Assembly: GCF_008642315.1 (NCBI RefSeq)
Contig: NZ_CP029192.1
Location: forward strand, 4,216,001-4,280,000
DNA: 64,000 bases
Reading direction: 5' to 3'
DNA from: Streptomyces venezuelae
Lineage (GTDB): Bacteria > Actinomycetota > Actinomycetes > Streptomycetales > Streptomycetaceae
Positions 50,002 to 59,278 of the stretch are shown here, piece by piece. Position numbers and translations under genes: made by a program. Positions within the stretch are counted from its first letter, which is position 1. The number at the start of each line of letters is the position of its first letter. The notes beneath the pieces are model-generated. The model saw nothing but the letters and a program-made list of their open reading frames with translations, was not told the DNA's origin and ran no database searches.

Positions 50002-50667
50002 CTACCTGCGCCAGAACAAGTGGTGCGTCACTCCGCTCGGGCTCGGCACGACCTCCAGGTGGTAGCGGTCGGTCAGGTCCTCGGGCGAGTTCCAGAGCCG
50101 CACCCCCGCCCCGAGTTTCATCTGCCCCACGACCGCCACGTGCAGCGTGTCCACCAGGCCCGCCTCCAGGAACTCGCGGACGATCGTGGGACCGCCGCCG
50201 AGCCGGACGTCCTTGCCCTGCGCCGCCTCCTTCGCCCGCTCCAGGACGGTCGCCGGGTCGCCCGCGACGAAGTGGAACGTGGTGTCGGAGAGCGTGAAGG
50301 ACGGGCGTTCGTGGTGGGTCATGACGAAGACGGGCGTGTGGAAGGGGGGCTCGTCGCCCCACCAGCCGCGCCACTCGTGGTCCTGCCAGGGGCCGCGCTG
50401 CGGGCCGAACTTGTTGCGGCCCATGATCTCGGCGCCGATGTTGTGGCTGAAGTCGCGGGTGAAGTAGTCGTCGAGGCCGCGGGTTCCGCCGGGATCCGTG
50501 CGGTTCGGCCAGCTCGCCGTCGCGACGGCCCAGGCGGACATCTCCCGGGGATCGGCGTGGCCGAACGGCCGCTCCAGGCTCTGGCCCTCACCGGTGCCGA
50601 AGCCGTCCTGCGACAGCATGAAATTCTGGACCTTCAGCAGCTGCTGCCGTTCCTGTTGCCGGCTCAT
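50002..50667 (-). CDS. RibD-C/dihydrofolate-reductase-family protein
   Basis: A 221-residue protein: QNFMLSQDGFG, AEIMGRNKFGPQRG, VFVMTHHERPSFTLSDTTFH, VRLGGGPTIVREFLEAGLVD and HVAVVGQMKLGAGVRLW follow the RibD C-terminal/DHFR-like fold with the NADPH GGG loop. Physiological reaction unknown. Isolated from other biosynthesis genes. Confidence 0.88.
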   Translation of the reverse strand: MSRQQERQQLLKVQNFMLSQDGFGTGEGQSLERPFGHADPREMSAWAVATASWPNRTDPGGTRGLDDYFTRDFSHNIGAEIMGRNKFGPQRGPWQDHEWRGWWGDEPPFHTPVFVMTHHERPSFTLSDTTFHFVAGDPATVLERAKEAAQGKDVRLGGGPTIVREFLEAGLVDTLHVAVVGQMKLGAGVRLWNSPEDLTDRYHLEVVPSPSGVTHHLFWRR

Positions 50668-50749
50668 GTCGCTCCTCCAGTGCCTGTCCGTGTGTACGCG
50701 CGTACGACAGTCAGACCGGGCCGGGCGTCAGAACTCATCGCCGGCTCCA

Positions 50750-51436
50750 CTAGCTGTAGATGATCATCGAGCCCTGGGCCAGGCTCCGCGTCGCCGCCGC
50801 GTGCAGACCCAGCCACACGTGGCGCTCGCGCGCGAAGGGGCTCGCGTCCGGCGGGGACGGGGCGGCCGGCTCCTCCAGGGACGTGGGGGCCGACGGCGGG
50901 GCCGGGGCCAGCGGCGGGTTCGCCGCGTCTATGCCGATCGACGGGGCGACGTACTCCAGCTCGCGCAGGAGCGCGTGCGAGGAGCCCAGCGGGCCGCCGC
51001 CCGCGAGGAGCTCCTCGTTGGAGAGCGGGGCCGGGAAGTCCACGGGGACGTACGCGCCCGCGTGGTCGTAGTGCCAGACCAGGTGCGACTGCTGGGCCGT
51101 GGCGTCGAACATCTCCAGGAGCTGTTCGTAGTCCCCGCCCAGCTCGTCCACGGGCGTGACCTCCAGGCCGCAGATCTGGAGGAGGTAGGCGCGGCGCAGG
51201 AAGTGCAGCGCGTCGTAGTCGAAGCCCGCGACCGGGGCCACGTCGCCGGAGAGGCCCGGCATGTAGGCGAAGACGGGCACGGGCGGGAAGCCCGCCTCGT
51301 GCAGTGCCTTGTCGTAGACGGCGAGCTCTTCCGCGAACGGATTGTCGGCGCTGTGGCACAAGACGTCGACGAGCGGGACCAGCCACAGGTCGCAGGCCAA
51401 GAAGGTCTCCTCGGGTCGGGTGGGGGGCGGCAACAT
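50750..51436 (-). CDS. Conserved hypothetical protein (228 aa)
   Basis: MLPPPTRPEETFLACDLWLV opens a soluble protein with FDYDALHFLRRAYLLQICGL, YEQLLEMFDATAQQSHLVWH and YDHAGAYVPVDFPAPLSNEE, and a Pro/Ala linker before the last 25 residues. I do not recognise the family. Single gene between two same-strand genes; a 65-nt gap follows the GT2 gene. No signal peptide. Confidence 0.65.
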   Translation of the reverse strand: MLPPPTRPEETFLACDLWLVPLVDVLCHSADNPFAEELAVYDKALHEAGFPPVPVFAYMPGLSGDVAPVAGFDYDALHFLRRAYLLQICGLEVTPVDELGGDYEQLLEMFDATAQQSHLVWHYDHAGAYVPVDFPAPLSNEELLAGGGPLGSSHALLRELEYVAPSIGIDAANPPLAPAPPSAPTSLEEPAAPSPPDASPFARERHVWLGLHAAATRSLAQGSMIIYS

Positions 51437-51500
51437 ACGGATAGGGGCGGGGGACGGACCGTAGCCCCGCGTGCAGGCAGCGTAGTCGCGCCCCCGTCCC

Positions 51501-53909
51501 CTAACTGCCCTTGCGCAGGTCCCATATCCATACGCCGTCCACCCACTTTCCGGGACGGCCCAGAAGCGCGTCCACGGTCGTGCGCAGTTCTCCGTCGTTC
51601 TGCTGCGGCGCCAGCACGAGGAGGCCCGCCTTCCAGAACTCCAGGTCCTGGCGGACCGCCTCGCGCCAGGCGGGGGTGACCTCGGGGACGCGGCCCGAGG
51701 AGCGGACGTCGCGCAGGAGGTTGGAGGTGTTGCGGGGCGAGGGGCCGTAGATGCCGACGCGGTCCGGGCCCCAGGGGCCGTTGAAGTAGCCGCCGGGGAT
51801 GCGGAAGCCCAGGTCGGCGTCGACCTGCCAGTGCAGGCCCTCCGCGTTGGCGGGGTCGGGGACCGGCACCGGGACGAGGGTCTCGCCCTCGCCCAGATAG
51901 GTCCGCCAGGTGCCCTGCGCGATGAACGGCGGCACGTCGACCCGGTCCACGGCCTTCAGCGGCGCCGGGAAGACCGGCAGGAGGGCGAGGGCGACGGCCG
52001 CCACCCCCGCGAACCGATGCGCGCGCCGCGGAGCGCGCAGCAGTTGTACGAGCGCCAGCGCGAGCAGCATGCCGAGCGCCGGGGCGCACACCATCGCCAC
52101 CCGCGACTCGATGACGGACTCGAAGAGAGGTCGGCCGGAAAGCGCCGCCCACGGGCCAGGAAGGACCACGTCCGTCAGCGGAATCCGGAACTTCGGCCCG
52201 AGCGAGAGCAGCGCGGCCGCGAGCACGGTGAACGCCAGCGCCTTGACGACCGTGCGCTCCCAGAGGCGTACGACGATCGCGAAGGCCAGGGCGGCGAGCG
52301 GCCAGCCGAAGAAGGCGTTCTGCTCGGTCGGGTTCATGGCGAGGTGGTCGGCGGTCTCGTGGCTGCCCGCGAGCGAGCGCTCCGCGAAGGAGAAGAAGGC
52401 GAGCGGACTGTTGCCCACGTTGTCGCCGTGCAGGACGCTCTGGTAGCTCTGCGGCCCGAAGAACTGCCAGTGGAGCGGGAACGCCACCAGCGGGATCGTG
52501 ACGGCCAGGGCGATCGCGAGACCGCGCGCGAGCGGGCGCCACGCGGCGCGTGCCACGTCCCGGCGCACGGCCGCGTACGCGAGCGCGAAGAGCAGCATGC
52601 CGAGCGCCGCCAGGAGGAGCGGCTCCTCGCCGAGGAAGATCTGGTACGTCGTGTACAGCCCGAGGACGACGCCGTTGCGTACGACCCGCGTGCCCTCGCA
52701 GAGCCGCAGCGCCCGCTCGATGATCAGCGGGATCATGAAGAGGACGATGAAGTTCGGGTGGGCGTTGGCGTGGCTGACCATCGGGGGCGCGAACGCGGCG
52801 ACGGCCGCGCCGACGGCGGCGGCGCCCCGGTGCGGGACGAGGCGTCTGCGGATCAGCGCGTACCAGCTGACGGCGGTGGCGGCGAGGCCGCCCGTCATCG
52901 CCACGTTCAGGGCGACCGCGGGGCCGAGGAGCCAGGTGACGGGGGCGAGCGGCACGGACAGGCCCAGCATGACCGTGTTGGCCATGAGGTTCACGCCGTC
53001 CGGGACGTTCTGGAGGGTCGTGAACAGGGGGTTGTTCAGGTGGCGGACGTTGTCCGCCGTCACCGCGAAGAACCACTCCCACTGGTTCTGGTCCTGGAGC
53101 GAGTCCGGGATGTAGCGGTGGGCGGGCGCCACCCAGCGGCTCGAGTAGAGGAAGACCGAGAGGGCCAGGAAGAGGAGCGCGACCACGACGTCGGCCCGGC
53201 GGACCGTGCGGGCCTTGAGGGTCGTCAGCTCGGCGAGGACCTTCACGTAGTCCAGCGGACGGACCTTCGATCCCTCCTGGTGGGACCAGCGCACGGGCAC
53301 CTCGGCGACGGGCCAGCCCGCCCGCCTGAAGTACTGCAGTATCTCGACGTCGATGCCCCAGCCGTGCAGCCTGGACGCGGCGAACGCCTCACGGGCCCGG
53401 TCGCCGTCGAAGAGCTTGAAGCCGCACTGGGTGTCGCGGATTCCGGGGACGGCGACCGACCGTATGAGGAAGTTGCCGGTACGGCCGAGGAGCTCGCGCA
53501 GCCGGTGCTGGTGGGTGTCGATCGTCGCGCCGGGGCGGGCGCGGGAGCCGATCGCCGCCGCGTGGCCGTCGGTGAGCGCCTTGTCGAGGTGGTCGAGCTC
53601 CTCGATGGGCGCGGCGAGGTCGGCGTCGGTGACCAGGACGCGGCTGCCGTACGAGGCGAGGACGCCGAGCCGCAGCGCGTGGCCCTTGCCCCGGTTGCGG
53701 TCGCCGCGCACGAGCTGGACGCGGGGGTCCGCGGCGGAGGCCTCGGCGGCGATCTCCGCGGTCCGGTCGGTGGAGCCGTCGTCGACGACGATCAGCTCCC
53801 AGGCGCCCCGGCAGGTCGTTTCGAGGTGGTCGCGGAGCGCGTCGAGCGTGGGGCCCAGGCGCTGCTCCTCGTTGTAGGCGGGAACGACGACGGACAGGTC
53901 CACGCTCAT
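51501..53909 (-). CDS. GT2 glycosyltransferase fused to polytopic GT-C-like membrane region
   Basis: An 802-residue protein. Residues 1-235: a dolichyl-phosphate-glucose-synthase-like GT2 (VVVPAYNEEQRLGPTLDALR, LIVVDDGSTDRT, RVLVTDADLAAPIEEL, IRDTQCGFKLFDGD). From about 240: a basic amphipathic join and a 10-12-helix membrane region (VVVALLFLALSVFLYSSRWV onward) with external loops, like GT-C arabinosyl/mannosyltransferases or flippases. The C-terminal 120 residues are soluble with an RIPGGYFNGPWGPDRVGIYG block. It may make a polyprenyl-phosphate sugar and transfer it across the membrane. ATGA with the gntR gene upstream. Confidence 0.85.
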   Translation of the reverse strand: MSVDLSVVVPAYNEEQRLGPTLDALRDHLETTCRGAWELIVVDDGSTDRTAEIAAEASAADPRVQLVRGDRNRGKGHALRLGVLASYGSRVLVTDADLAAPIEELDHLDKALTDGHAAAIGSRARPGATIDTHQHRLRELLGRTGNFLIRSVAVPGIRDTQCGFKLFDGDRAREAFAASRLHGWGIDVEILQYFRRAGWPVAEVPVRWSHQEGSKVRPLDYVKVLAELTTLKARTVRRADVVVALLFLALSVFLYSSRWVAPAHRYIPDSLQDQNQWEWFFAVTADNVRHLNNPLFTTLQNVPDGVNLMANTVMLGLSVPLAPVTWLLGPAVALNVAMTGGLAATAVSWYALIRRRLVPHRGAAAVGAAVAAFAPPMVSHANAHPNFIVLFMIPLIIERALRLCEGTRVVRNGVVLGLYTTYQIFLGEEPLLLAALGMLLFALAYAAVRRDVARAAWRPLARGLAIALAVTIPLVAFPLHWQFFGPQSYQSVLHGDNVGNSPLAFFSFAERSLAGSHETADHLAMNPTEQNAFFGWPLAALAFAIVVRLWERTVVKALAFTVLAAALLSLGPKFRIPLTDVVLPGPWAALSGRPLFESVIESRVAMVCAPALGMLLALALVQLLRAPRRAHRFAGVAAVALALLPVFPAPLKAVDRVDVPPFIAQGTWRTYLGEGETLVPVPVPDPANAEGLHWQVDADLGFRIPGGYFNGPWGPDRVGIYGPSPRNTSNLLRDVRSSGRVPEVTPAWREAVRQDLEFWKAGLLVLAPQQNDGELRTTVDALLGRPGKWVDGVWIWDLRKGS

Positions 53910-54601
53910 GCAGCGGCCAGCCGCTCGATCAGGGCCAGGGAGTGCGCGTTGTACTCCCTGACGATCCCGTGCGCCGCCTCCGGATCGTCGCGCACCAGGG
54001 CGTCCACGAGCTCGGTGTGCCGGGACCAGAGCAGGCCGCGCAGGTCACCGCCGTTGATGTCGCTCCAGCGGCGGAGGTGGGTGACGGCGCAGACCCAGGA
54101 CTTCACGCGCAGGCGGTGCAGGAAGTCGGAGAGGTAGGCGTTGCCGAAGAGGGCGCTGAGCTCGCGCCAGAAGCGGAGGTCGTAGCCGATGAGGACCGTC
54201 AGGTCGCCCGCGCAGGCGGCGCGGGCGGCCTCCTCGCCGCGGCGGCGCACGGAGAACAGGGCGTCGGCGGTGTCCCGGCGGGCGCGGTGGGCCACGAGGT
54301 CGCGGAAGATGCCGTCGGCGATCAGGCCGCGGGCCTCCAGCATGCCGCGGTAGTCGTCCAGGGTGTGCTCGTGGACGCGGAAGCCGCGGTGCTGGTCGGC
54401 GTCGAGGAGGCCCTGCGCGGTGAGGTTCACGAGCGCCTCGCGGACGGGGGTCGCGGAGACGCCGTACTGCTCGGCGATCTCCTTGACCGTGAACTCCTGG
54501 CCCGGCTCCAGCCTGCCGGCCAGGACCTCGTCGCGGAGGGCGTCGGCTATTTGCTGGCGCAGAGTGCTGCGGATGACGGCGGGGCCGTCGGTGCCGGGCA
54601 T
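53906..54601 (-). CDS. GntR (FadR/FCD) family transcriptional regulator
   Basis: A 231-residue regulator: N-terminal winged helix (LRQQIADALRDEVLAGRLEP, VKEIAEQYGVSATPVREALV, LDADQHRGFRVHEHTLDDYR) and a C-terminal all-helical FCD domain. It overlaps the GT2 gene by ATGA and follows the aminotransferase gene in the same direction after a hairpin, so it may control either. Ligand unknown. Confidence 0.9.
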   Translation of the reverse strand: MPGTDGPAVIRSTLRQQIADALRDEVLAGRLEPGQEFTVKEIAEQYGVSATPVREALVNLTAQGLLDADQHRGFRVHEHTLDDYRGMLEARGLIADGIFRDLVAHRARRDTADALFSVRRRGEEAARAACAGDLTVLIGYDLRFWRELSALFGNAYLSDFLHRLRVKSWVCAVTHLRRWSDINGGDLRGLLWSRHTELVDALVRDDPEAAHGIVREYNAHSLALIERLAAA

Positions 54602-54675
54602 CTGGGTTCCCCCGCGGAGGTCGAGTACGTGGTCGCTTCGCTTACGAGCACGTCAGACTACGCGGTCGGGGTTCC

Positions 54676-54711
54676 GGGGGCGGGGGCCCGAGAGGTGGCC
54701 CCCGCGCCCCC
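54676..54711 (-). terminator. Terminator after aminotransferase gene
   Basis: A GC-rich hairpin: outer GGGGG/CCCCC and inner GGGGGCC/GGCCCCC stems with a 2-nt bulge, 20 nt past the aminotransferase stop at 54732. Confidence 0.65.
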
Positions 54712-54731
54712 GTCACCGCAGGTGAACGCCC

Positions 54732-56087
54732 CTACACGGTGTGTTCGTCCGCCACGGACAGGGCCACGTCCAGGGCCGCGAGGCCCTCCTTCGCCTCCGT
54801 CTCCGTGATGTTGCACGCGGGGACCACGTGGGTGCGGTTCATGTTGATGAACGGCCACAGGCCCTGCTTCTTCGCGGCGGCGCCGAACGCGGCCATCGGG
54901 GCGTTCGCCTCGCCGGTGGCGTTGTAGGGCACGAGCGGCTCGCGCGTCTCGCGGTCCTTCACGAGCTCCAGCGCCCAGAACATGCCGACGCCGCGCACCT
55001 CGCCGACCGACGGGTGGCGCTCGGCGAGCGCGCGCAGGCCCGGCTCGATGACCCTCGCGCCGAGGTCCGCCGCGTGGTCGACGATGCCCTCCTCCGCCAT
55101 GACGTTGATCGTGGCGACGGCGGCGGCGCAGGCCAGGGGGTGGCCCGAGTACGTGAGGCCGCCCGGGTAGGGGCGCCTGGCGAAGGTCTCCGCGATCTCG
55201 CCGGAGATGGCGACGCCGCCGAGCGGCACGTATCCGGAGTTCACGCCCTTCGCGAAGGTCAGCAGGTCCGGCGTGACGTCGAACAGGTCCGCGGCGAACC
55301 ACTCGCCGGTGCGGCCGAAGCCGGCCATGACCTCGTCGAGGATGAAGACGATGCCGTACTTGTCGCAGAGCGCGCGCACGCCCGCGAGGTAGCCGGGCGG
55401 CGGGATCATGATCCCGGCGGTGCCGGGCACGGTCTCCAGAATGATCGCGGCGATGGTCTGCGGACCCTCGAAGACGATCGTGTCCTCCAGGTGCTGGAGG
55501 GCGCGCTCGCACTCCTGCGCTTCCGTCTCCGCGTAGAAGCGGGAGCGGTACAGGAACGGCGCCCAGAAGCGGACGACGCCCGCCGTGCCGGTGTCGGACG
55601 CCCAGCGGCGCGGGTCGCCGGTGAGGTTGATGGCCTGGTGGGTGCCGCCGTGGTAGCCGCGGTAGGCGGCGAGCACCTTGGGGCGGCCCGTGTGCAGACG
55701 GGCCATCCGGGTGGCGTGCTCGACCGCGTCGGCGCCGGCGTTCGTGAAGAAGATCTTGTCCAGGTCGCCGGGGGTCCGCTCGGCGATGAGGCGTGCGGCC
55801 TCGGAGCGGGCTTCCACGGCGAAGGCGGGGGCGAACGTCGTCATCGTCGCCGCCTGCTCCTGGATGGCGGCGACGACCTTCGGGTGCTGGTACCCGATGT
55901 TGGTGTAGACGAGGCCGCTGGTGAAGTCGAGGTAGCGGTTTCCGTCGTAGTCCCAGAAGTAGGCGCCCTCGGCGCCGGCGATGGCCGGCGGGTCGATGAG
56001 CTCCTGTGCGGACCAGGAGTGGAAGACGTGTGCGCGGTCCGCGGCCTTCACGGCGGCGCCGACCTGGGGATTCGGCTGAGGGGTCAT
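54732..56087 (-). CDS. Class III (PLP) aminotransferase
   Basis: A 451-residue PLP enzyme of the omega-aminotransferase group: GDLDKIFFTNAGADAVEHAT, YRGYHGGTHQAI, ILDEVMAGFGRTG (Asp251) and the Schiff-base Lys280 in LTFAKGVNSGYVPLGGV. Terminal amine donors such as taurine, beta-alanine, GABA or putrescine are possible; sequence alone does not say which. The GntR regulator downstream in transcription could respond to the amine. No signal peptide. Confidence 0.93.
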   Translation of the reverse strand: MTPQPNPQVGAAVKAADRAHVFHSWSAQELIDPPAIAGAEGAYFWDYDGNRYLDFTSGLVYTNIGYQHPKVVAAIQEQAATMTTFAPAFAVEARSEAARLIAERTPGDLDKIFFTNAGADAVEHATRMARLHTGRPKVLAAYRGYHGGTHQAINLTGDPRRWASDTGTAGVVRFWAPFLYRSRFYAETEAQECERALQHLEDTIVFEGPQTIAAIILETVPGTAGIMIPPPGYLAGVRALCDKYGIVFILDEVMAGFGRTGEWFAADLFDVTPDLLTFAKGVNSGYVPLGGVAISGEIAETFARRPYPGGLTYSGHPLACAAAVATINVMAEEGIVDHAADLGARVIEPGLRALAERHPSVGEVRGVGMFWALELVKDRETREPLVPYNATGEANAPMAAFGAAAKKQGLWPFINMNRTHVVPACNITETEAKEGLAALDVALSVADEHTV

Positions 56088-56533
56088 GGGGCCGAGGGTA
56101 GATGTCCACGGAGTGGACGGGACATGGGCGTCTTGTCGTACGTGGCGTTGTGAACGCGACAGAGTGTCGGGGAGTCGTCTCGGTCGCCCCCCGGGGGGGC
56201 GGGTTGTCCGGCGGCCGGCCGGTGGGGGTTGCTCGCGCAGTTCCCCGCGCCCCTGAAGTCACCCGGGGCGGCGGTGATGCTTCGGCTGCCCGCCGGTGGG
56301 GGCTTGGCGCGCAGTTCCCCGCGCCCCTGGGGAAGACTCCTGGGCGCCCCCGTATGCGTCCCCTCATAGGGTGCCGGATGGGAGGACTACCCAGAGGCAC
56401 GGGGAACTGCGCGAGCAACCCCCACCGGCCCGCACGGGGCGTCCCCTCATAGGCGCCGGATGGGGGGGACTACCCAGGGGCGCGGGGAACTGCGCGAGCA
56501 ACCCCCGCCGGGCCGCACCGTGAAGCGATGGGC
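56088..56533. repeat. Intergenic repeat cluster with inverted and tandem copies
   Basis: 446 bp without genes. The 21-mer GCGCAGTTCCCCGCGCCCCT+G occurs at 56235-56255 and 56309-56329; the reverse complement at 56392-56412 (two mismatches) and 56475-56495. In addition, 56357-56439 and 56440-56520 form a tandem duplication of about 80 bp containing the inverted copies and GTCCCCTCATAGG. The GCGCAGTTCCCCGCGCCCCT word is a familiar intergenic repeat in Streptomyces genomes. Confidence 0.8.
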
Positions 56534-57070
56534 TCAGTCGTCGTCCGTGTCGGGTACGACCTGCGCCCTCGGCGTGCCCCCCACGCAGCGGATCTCGTAG
56601 GGGAGGTCCGGCTGTTCGTCGTCGTCGCCCGGCTCCGCCTCCAGGCGGGCCACCGCCGCAGGACCCCGCTCCACGTCGTCGTCGATGTGGAACCCGTCCG
56701 CCGGGCTCCAGGAGACGAGCCGCACCGTGCCGTCGGCCCGGCACTCCACCGTCGCCGACCCTCCGGTGAACCGGACCGTGGAGCGCTCGGCCGAGGGCGG
56801 CGAGGAGGCAGGCGGCGTGAGGGACCGGGAGGGGGGCGGGGACGGCGGCGTGGGCGTCGACCGTGACGTGGGAGGTGGGTCGGATGCCGCCAAGGCTCTC
56901 CGTACCGCCGCCTCGTCCAGCGGACGACTGTGCGCCGCACCCCCCGCCCCGTCGGAGTCCGCACTCGCCAACTGCCAGGCGCCCAGCGCCCCCGCCGCCG
57001 TCCCCACGGCCACCCACGCCGCCGTCACGACCGCGTTCCGCCACTTCCTCATTCCGCCACTGTGCCGCAT
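56534..57070 (-). CDS. Hypothetical exported or membrane-anchored protein
   Basis: 178 residues with one N-terminal hydrophobic segment (AVVTAAWVAVGTAAGALGAW), a Pro/Ser/Thr-rich linker (about 65-95) and a small beta domain with two Cys (STVRFTGGSATVECRADGTV, LPYEIRCVGG). AGGA supports the ATG at 57070; ATG 57052 is an alternative. It diverges from the two-component operon with a 55-bp gap, so it may be its target. Family not recognised. Confidence 0.65.
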   Translation of the reverse strand: MRHSGGMRKWRNAVVTAAWVAVGTAAGALGAWQLASADSDGAGGAAHSRPLDEAAVRRALAASDPPPTSRSTPTPPSPPPSRSLTPPASSPPSAERSTVRFTGGSATVECRADGTVRLVSWSPADGFHIDDDVERGPAAVARLEAEPGDDDEQPDLPYEIRCVGGTPRAQVVPDTDDD

Positions 57071-57125
57071 CGTTTCCTAACGCCCGGTTAAGAGCTCGAT
57101 TAAGGGTTCGGACTACGGTGGTTGT

Positions 57126-57905
57126 ATGGCGCATCTTCTCGTCGTCGAGGACGACCCCCAGCTCCGCGGCGCGCTCGTACGGGCCCTGCGCGACAAGGGG
57201 CACGCCGTGGCCACCGCGCCGAGCGGCATGGCGGGGCTGGACGCGGCCGTGACCAGCGGGCCCGACCTGGTCGTGCTCGATCTGGGGCTGCCCGACGTCG
57301 ACGGGGCGCAGGTGCTGCGCATGCTGCGGGCCGTCAGCGACGTCCCCGTCATCGTGGCGACGGCGCGGGACGACGAGCCCGGGATGGTCACCGTCCTGGA
57401 GGCCGGCGCGGACGACTACATCGTCAAGCCGTTCGGCGCCGCCCAACTCGACGCCAGGATCAAGGCCGTGCTGCGGCGGCTCGGCGTGACGGAGACCGAG
57501 GAGCCGTTGCGCGTGGGCGGCCTCTCCATCGACCCCGCCTCCCGCGAAGTCACCCTCGACGAGGCCGCGCTCGACCTGACGCCCCGCGAGTTCGACCTCC
57601 TCGCCTACCTGGCCCGCCGCCCCGGCCAGGTCGTCTCGCGCCGCGAACTCCTCGCCGAGGTCTGGCAACAGCCCTTGGGCGGCGCCGACAAGACCGTCGA
57701 CGTCCACCTGTCCTGGCTCCGCCGAAAGCTCGGCGAGACGGCCCAGCGCCCCCGCTACCTGCACACCGTCCGCACGGTCGGCGTCAAACTCGCGGCCCCC
57801 GACGGGCAGGGCCACAGCGAAGAGGAACCCAGCGAGCAGGGAGCCGACCAGCGGGCCCACGGCGAACACGGCCCCAACGAGAACGAGCAGGGCGGCCCCG
57901 CCTGA
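57126..57905 (+). CDS. OmpR-family response regulator
   Basis: A 259-residue regulator: receiver with acidic pair Glu8/Asp9/Asp10, phospho-acceptor Asp52 (VVLDLGLPD), Thr in VIVATARDD and Lys in DDYIVKPFGA; DNA-binding winged helix (LDLTPREFDLLAYLARRPGQ, VDVHLSWLRRKLGE). A glutamate/glycine-rich 35-residue tail is unusual. It overlaps the kinase gene by TGATG. Confidence 0.95.
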   Translation: MAHLLVVEDDPQLRGALVRALRDKGHAVATAPSGMAGLDAAVTSGPDLVVLDLGLPDVDGAQVLRMLRAVSDVPVIVATARDDEPGMVTVLEAGADDYIVKPFGAAQLDARIKAVLRRLGVTETEEPLRVGGLSIDPASREVTLDEAALDLTPREFDLLAYLARRPGQVVSRRELLAEVWQQPLGGADKTVDVHLSWLRRKLGETAQRPRYLHTVRTVGVKLAAPDGQGHSEEEPSEQGADQRAHGEHGPNENEQGGPA

Positions 57906-59278
57906 TGCGCCGCAGCCTTCTCCTCCTGACCGCCGCCACGACCGCCCTCGTCCTCACCGCGCTCCTCGTCCCCCTCACGCTCCTCACCCGGAGCCACGCG
58001 GCCGACCGCGCCACGGCCGAGGCGACCGCCCGCGCCCAGTGGGTCGCCCACGCCCTCGGCCCGGCCCTGGCGACCACCGACGAACGGGAGACGGCCGAGC
58101 AGACGGTCGAGAGCGTCAACGGCAAGGACCTGCCCAGCACTTCGCTCATCCTCGCCGACGGCAAGGTCATCGGCCCCCGGCTGGGACACGGGTCCGCCGT
58201 CACGGACCCGGTACGGCTCGCCCGCACCGGCCGCGCCTTCACCTACGAGACCAGCTCCGGCGGCCGCCTCGTCCTGGTCCCCGTACAGGGCGCCAAGGAC
58301 GGCACGGCCGTCGTGCAGGTGACGCTCAGCGAACGGCAGTTGTACGCGGGCACGCTGGCGTCCTGGCTCGTGCTGGTCGGCATCGGCGTCGGCCTCGTGC
58401 TCGTGGGCCTGCTCCTCGCCGACCGGCTCGGCGCGCGTCTGGTCGGGGCGACGCGCCGGCTCGCCCGCACCGCGGACCGGCTGGCCGCCGGTGACCTGAC
58501 CGCCCGCGCCGAGCCCGAGGGCCCGCCCGAACTGCGCCTGATCGCGGGCGAGCTGAACCGTCTCGCCTCCCGCATCGACGAGCTCCTCACCGCCGAGCGC
58601 GAGAACGCCGCCGACCTCGCGCACCGGCTCCGCACCCCCGTGGCCGCCCTGCGCCTGGACGCGGAGACCCTCCGCGACCCGGACGAGGCGCACCGCATCG
58701 CGGCGGACGTCCTGGCCCTGGAGCGCAGCGTCAACGACGTGATCCGCAAGGCGCGGCGCCCCCTGCGCGAGGCGCCGCGCGCGGATCTGGCGGCGGTGGC
58801 ACGGGAACGTACGGCCTTCTGGGCTCCGTTGGCGGAGGACCAGAACCGGACCGTGCACACCACGACGCCGGACGACGGCGAGGTCCCCGTCCCCGTCCCC
58901 GCGGACGAACTCACCGCCGCTCTCGACGCCCTGATCGGCAACGTCCTGGACCACACCCCGCACGGCACGGCGTTCTCCCTCACCGTCCGCCGCACGTCCG
59001 AAGGGCGCGCGGCGGAGCTGACCGTCGCCGACGAGGGGCCCGGCTTCCCCGACCCGGGGGCCGCCCCCGACCGCGGCAGGAGCGGTGCGGGCTCCACGGG
59101 CCTCGGGCTGGACATCGCTCGCCGCACGGCGGAGGAGGCGGGCGGCACCTTCGAGACCGCGACGGCCACACCCCGGGAGGGCGGCGCCCGCGTCACGCTC
59201 ACCTTCCCCCTCCCCCTCACACCCCCGCGCGCGCACCCCGCGGGAACGCCGTCCGCACCGCCCGCGCCCACTTGTTGA
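57905..59278 (+). CDS. Sensor histidine kinase
   Basis: A 457-residue membrane kinase: helix 1 about 4-28, external sensor domain about 30-155, helix 2 about 155-180, HAMP (LVGATRRLARTADRLAAGDL), HisKA with His240 in AHRLRTPVAAL, and HATPase with N-box GNVLDHTPHG and G1/G2 (VADEGPGFPDPG, GSTGLGLDIARR). It pairs with the OmpR regulator. The last 62 bp overlap the convergent VTC gene, so the C-terminal Pro/Ala tail may be unconstrained. Confidence 0.93.
   Translation: MRRSLLLLTAATTALVLTALLVPLTLLTRSHAADRATAEATARAQWVAHALGPALATTDERETAEQTVESVNGKDLPSTSLILADGKVIGPRLGHGSAVTDPVRLARTGRAFTYETSSGGRLVLVPVQGAKDGTAVVQVTLSERQLYAGTLASWLVLVGIGVGLVLVGLLLADRLGARLVGATRRLARTADRLAAGDLTARAEPEGPPELRLIAGELNRLASRIDELLTAERENAADLAHRLRTPVAALRLDAETLRDPDEAHRIAADVLALERSVNDVIRKARRPLREAPRADLAAVARERTAFWAPLAEDQNRTVHTTTPDDGEVPVPVPADELTAALDALIGNVLDHTPHGTAFSLTVRRTSEGRAAELTVADEGPGFPDPGAAPDRGRSGAGSTGLGLDIARRTAEEAGGTFETATATPREGGARVTLTFPLPLTPPRAHPAGTPSAPPAPTC

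Noticed and set aside
56088-56533. CRISPR-like repeats
   Set aside because: Copies are both direct and inverted, with irregular spacing and no spacers, and no cas genes are present.
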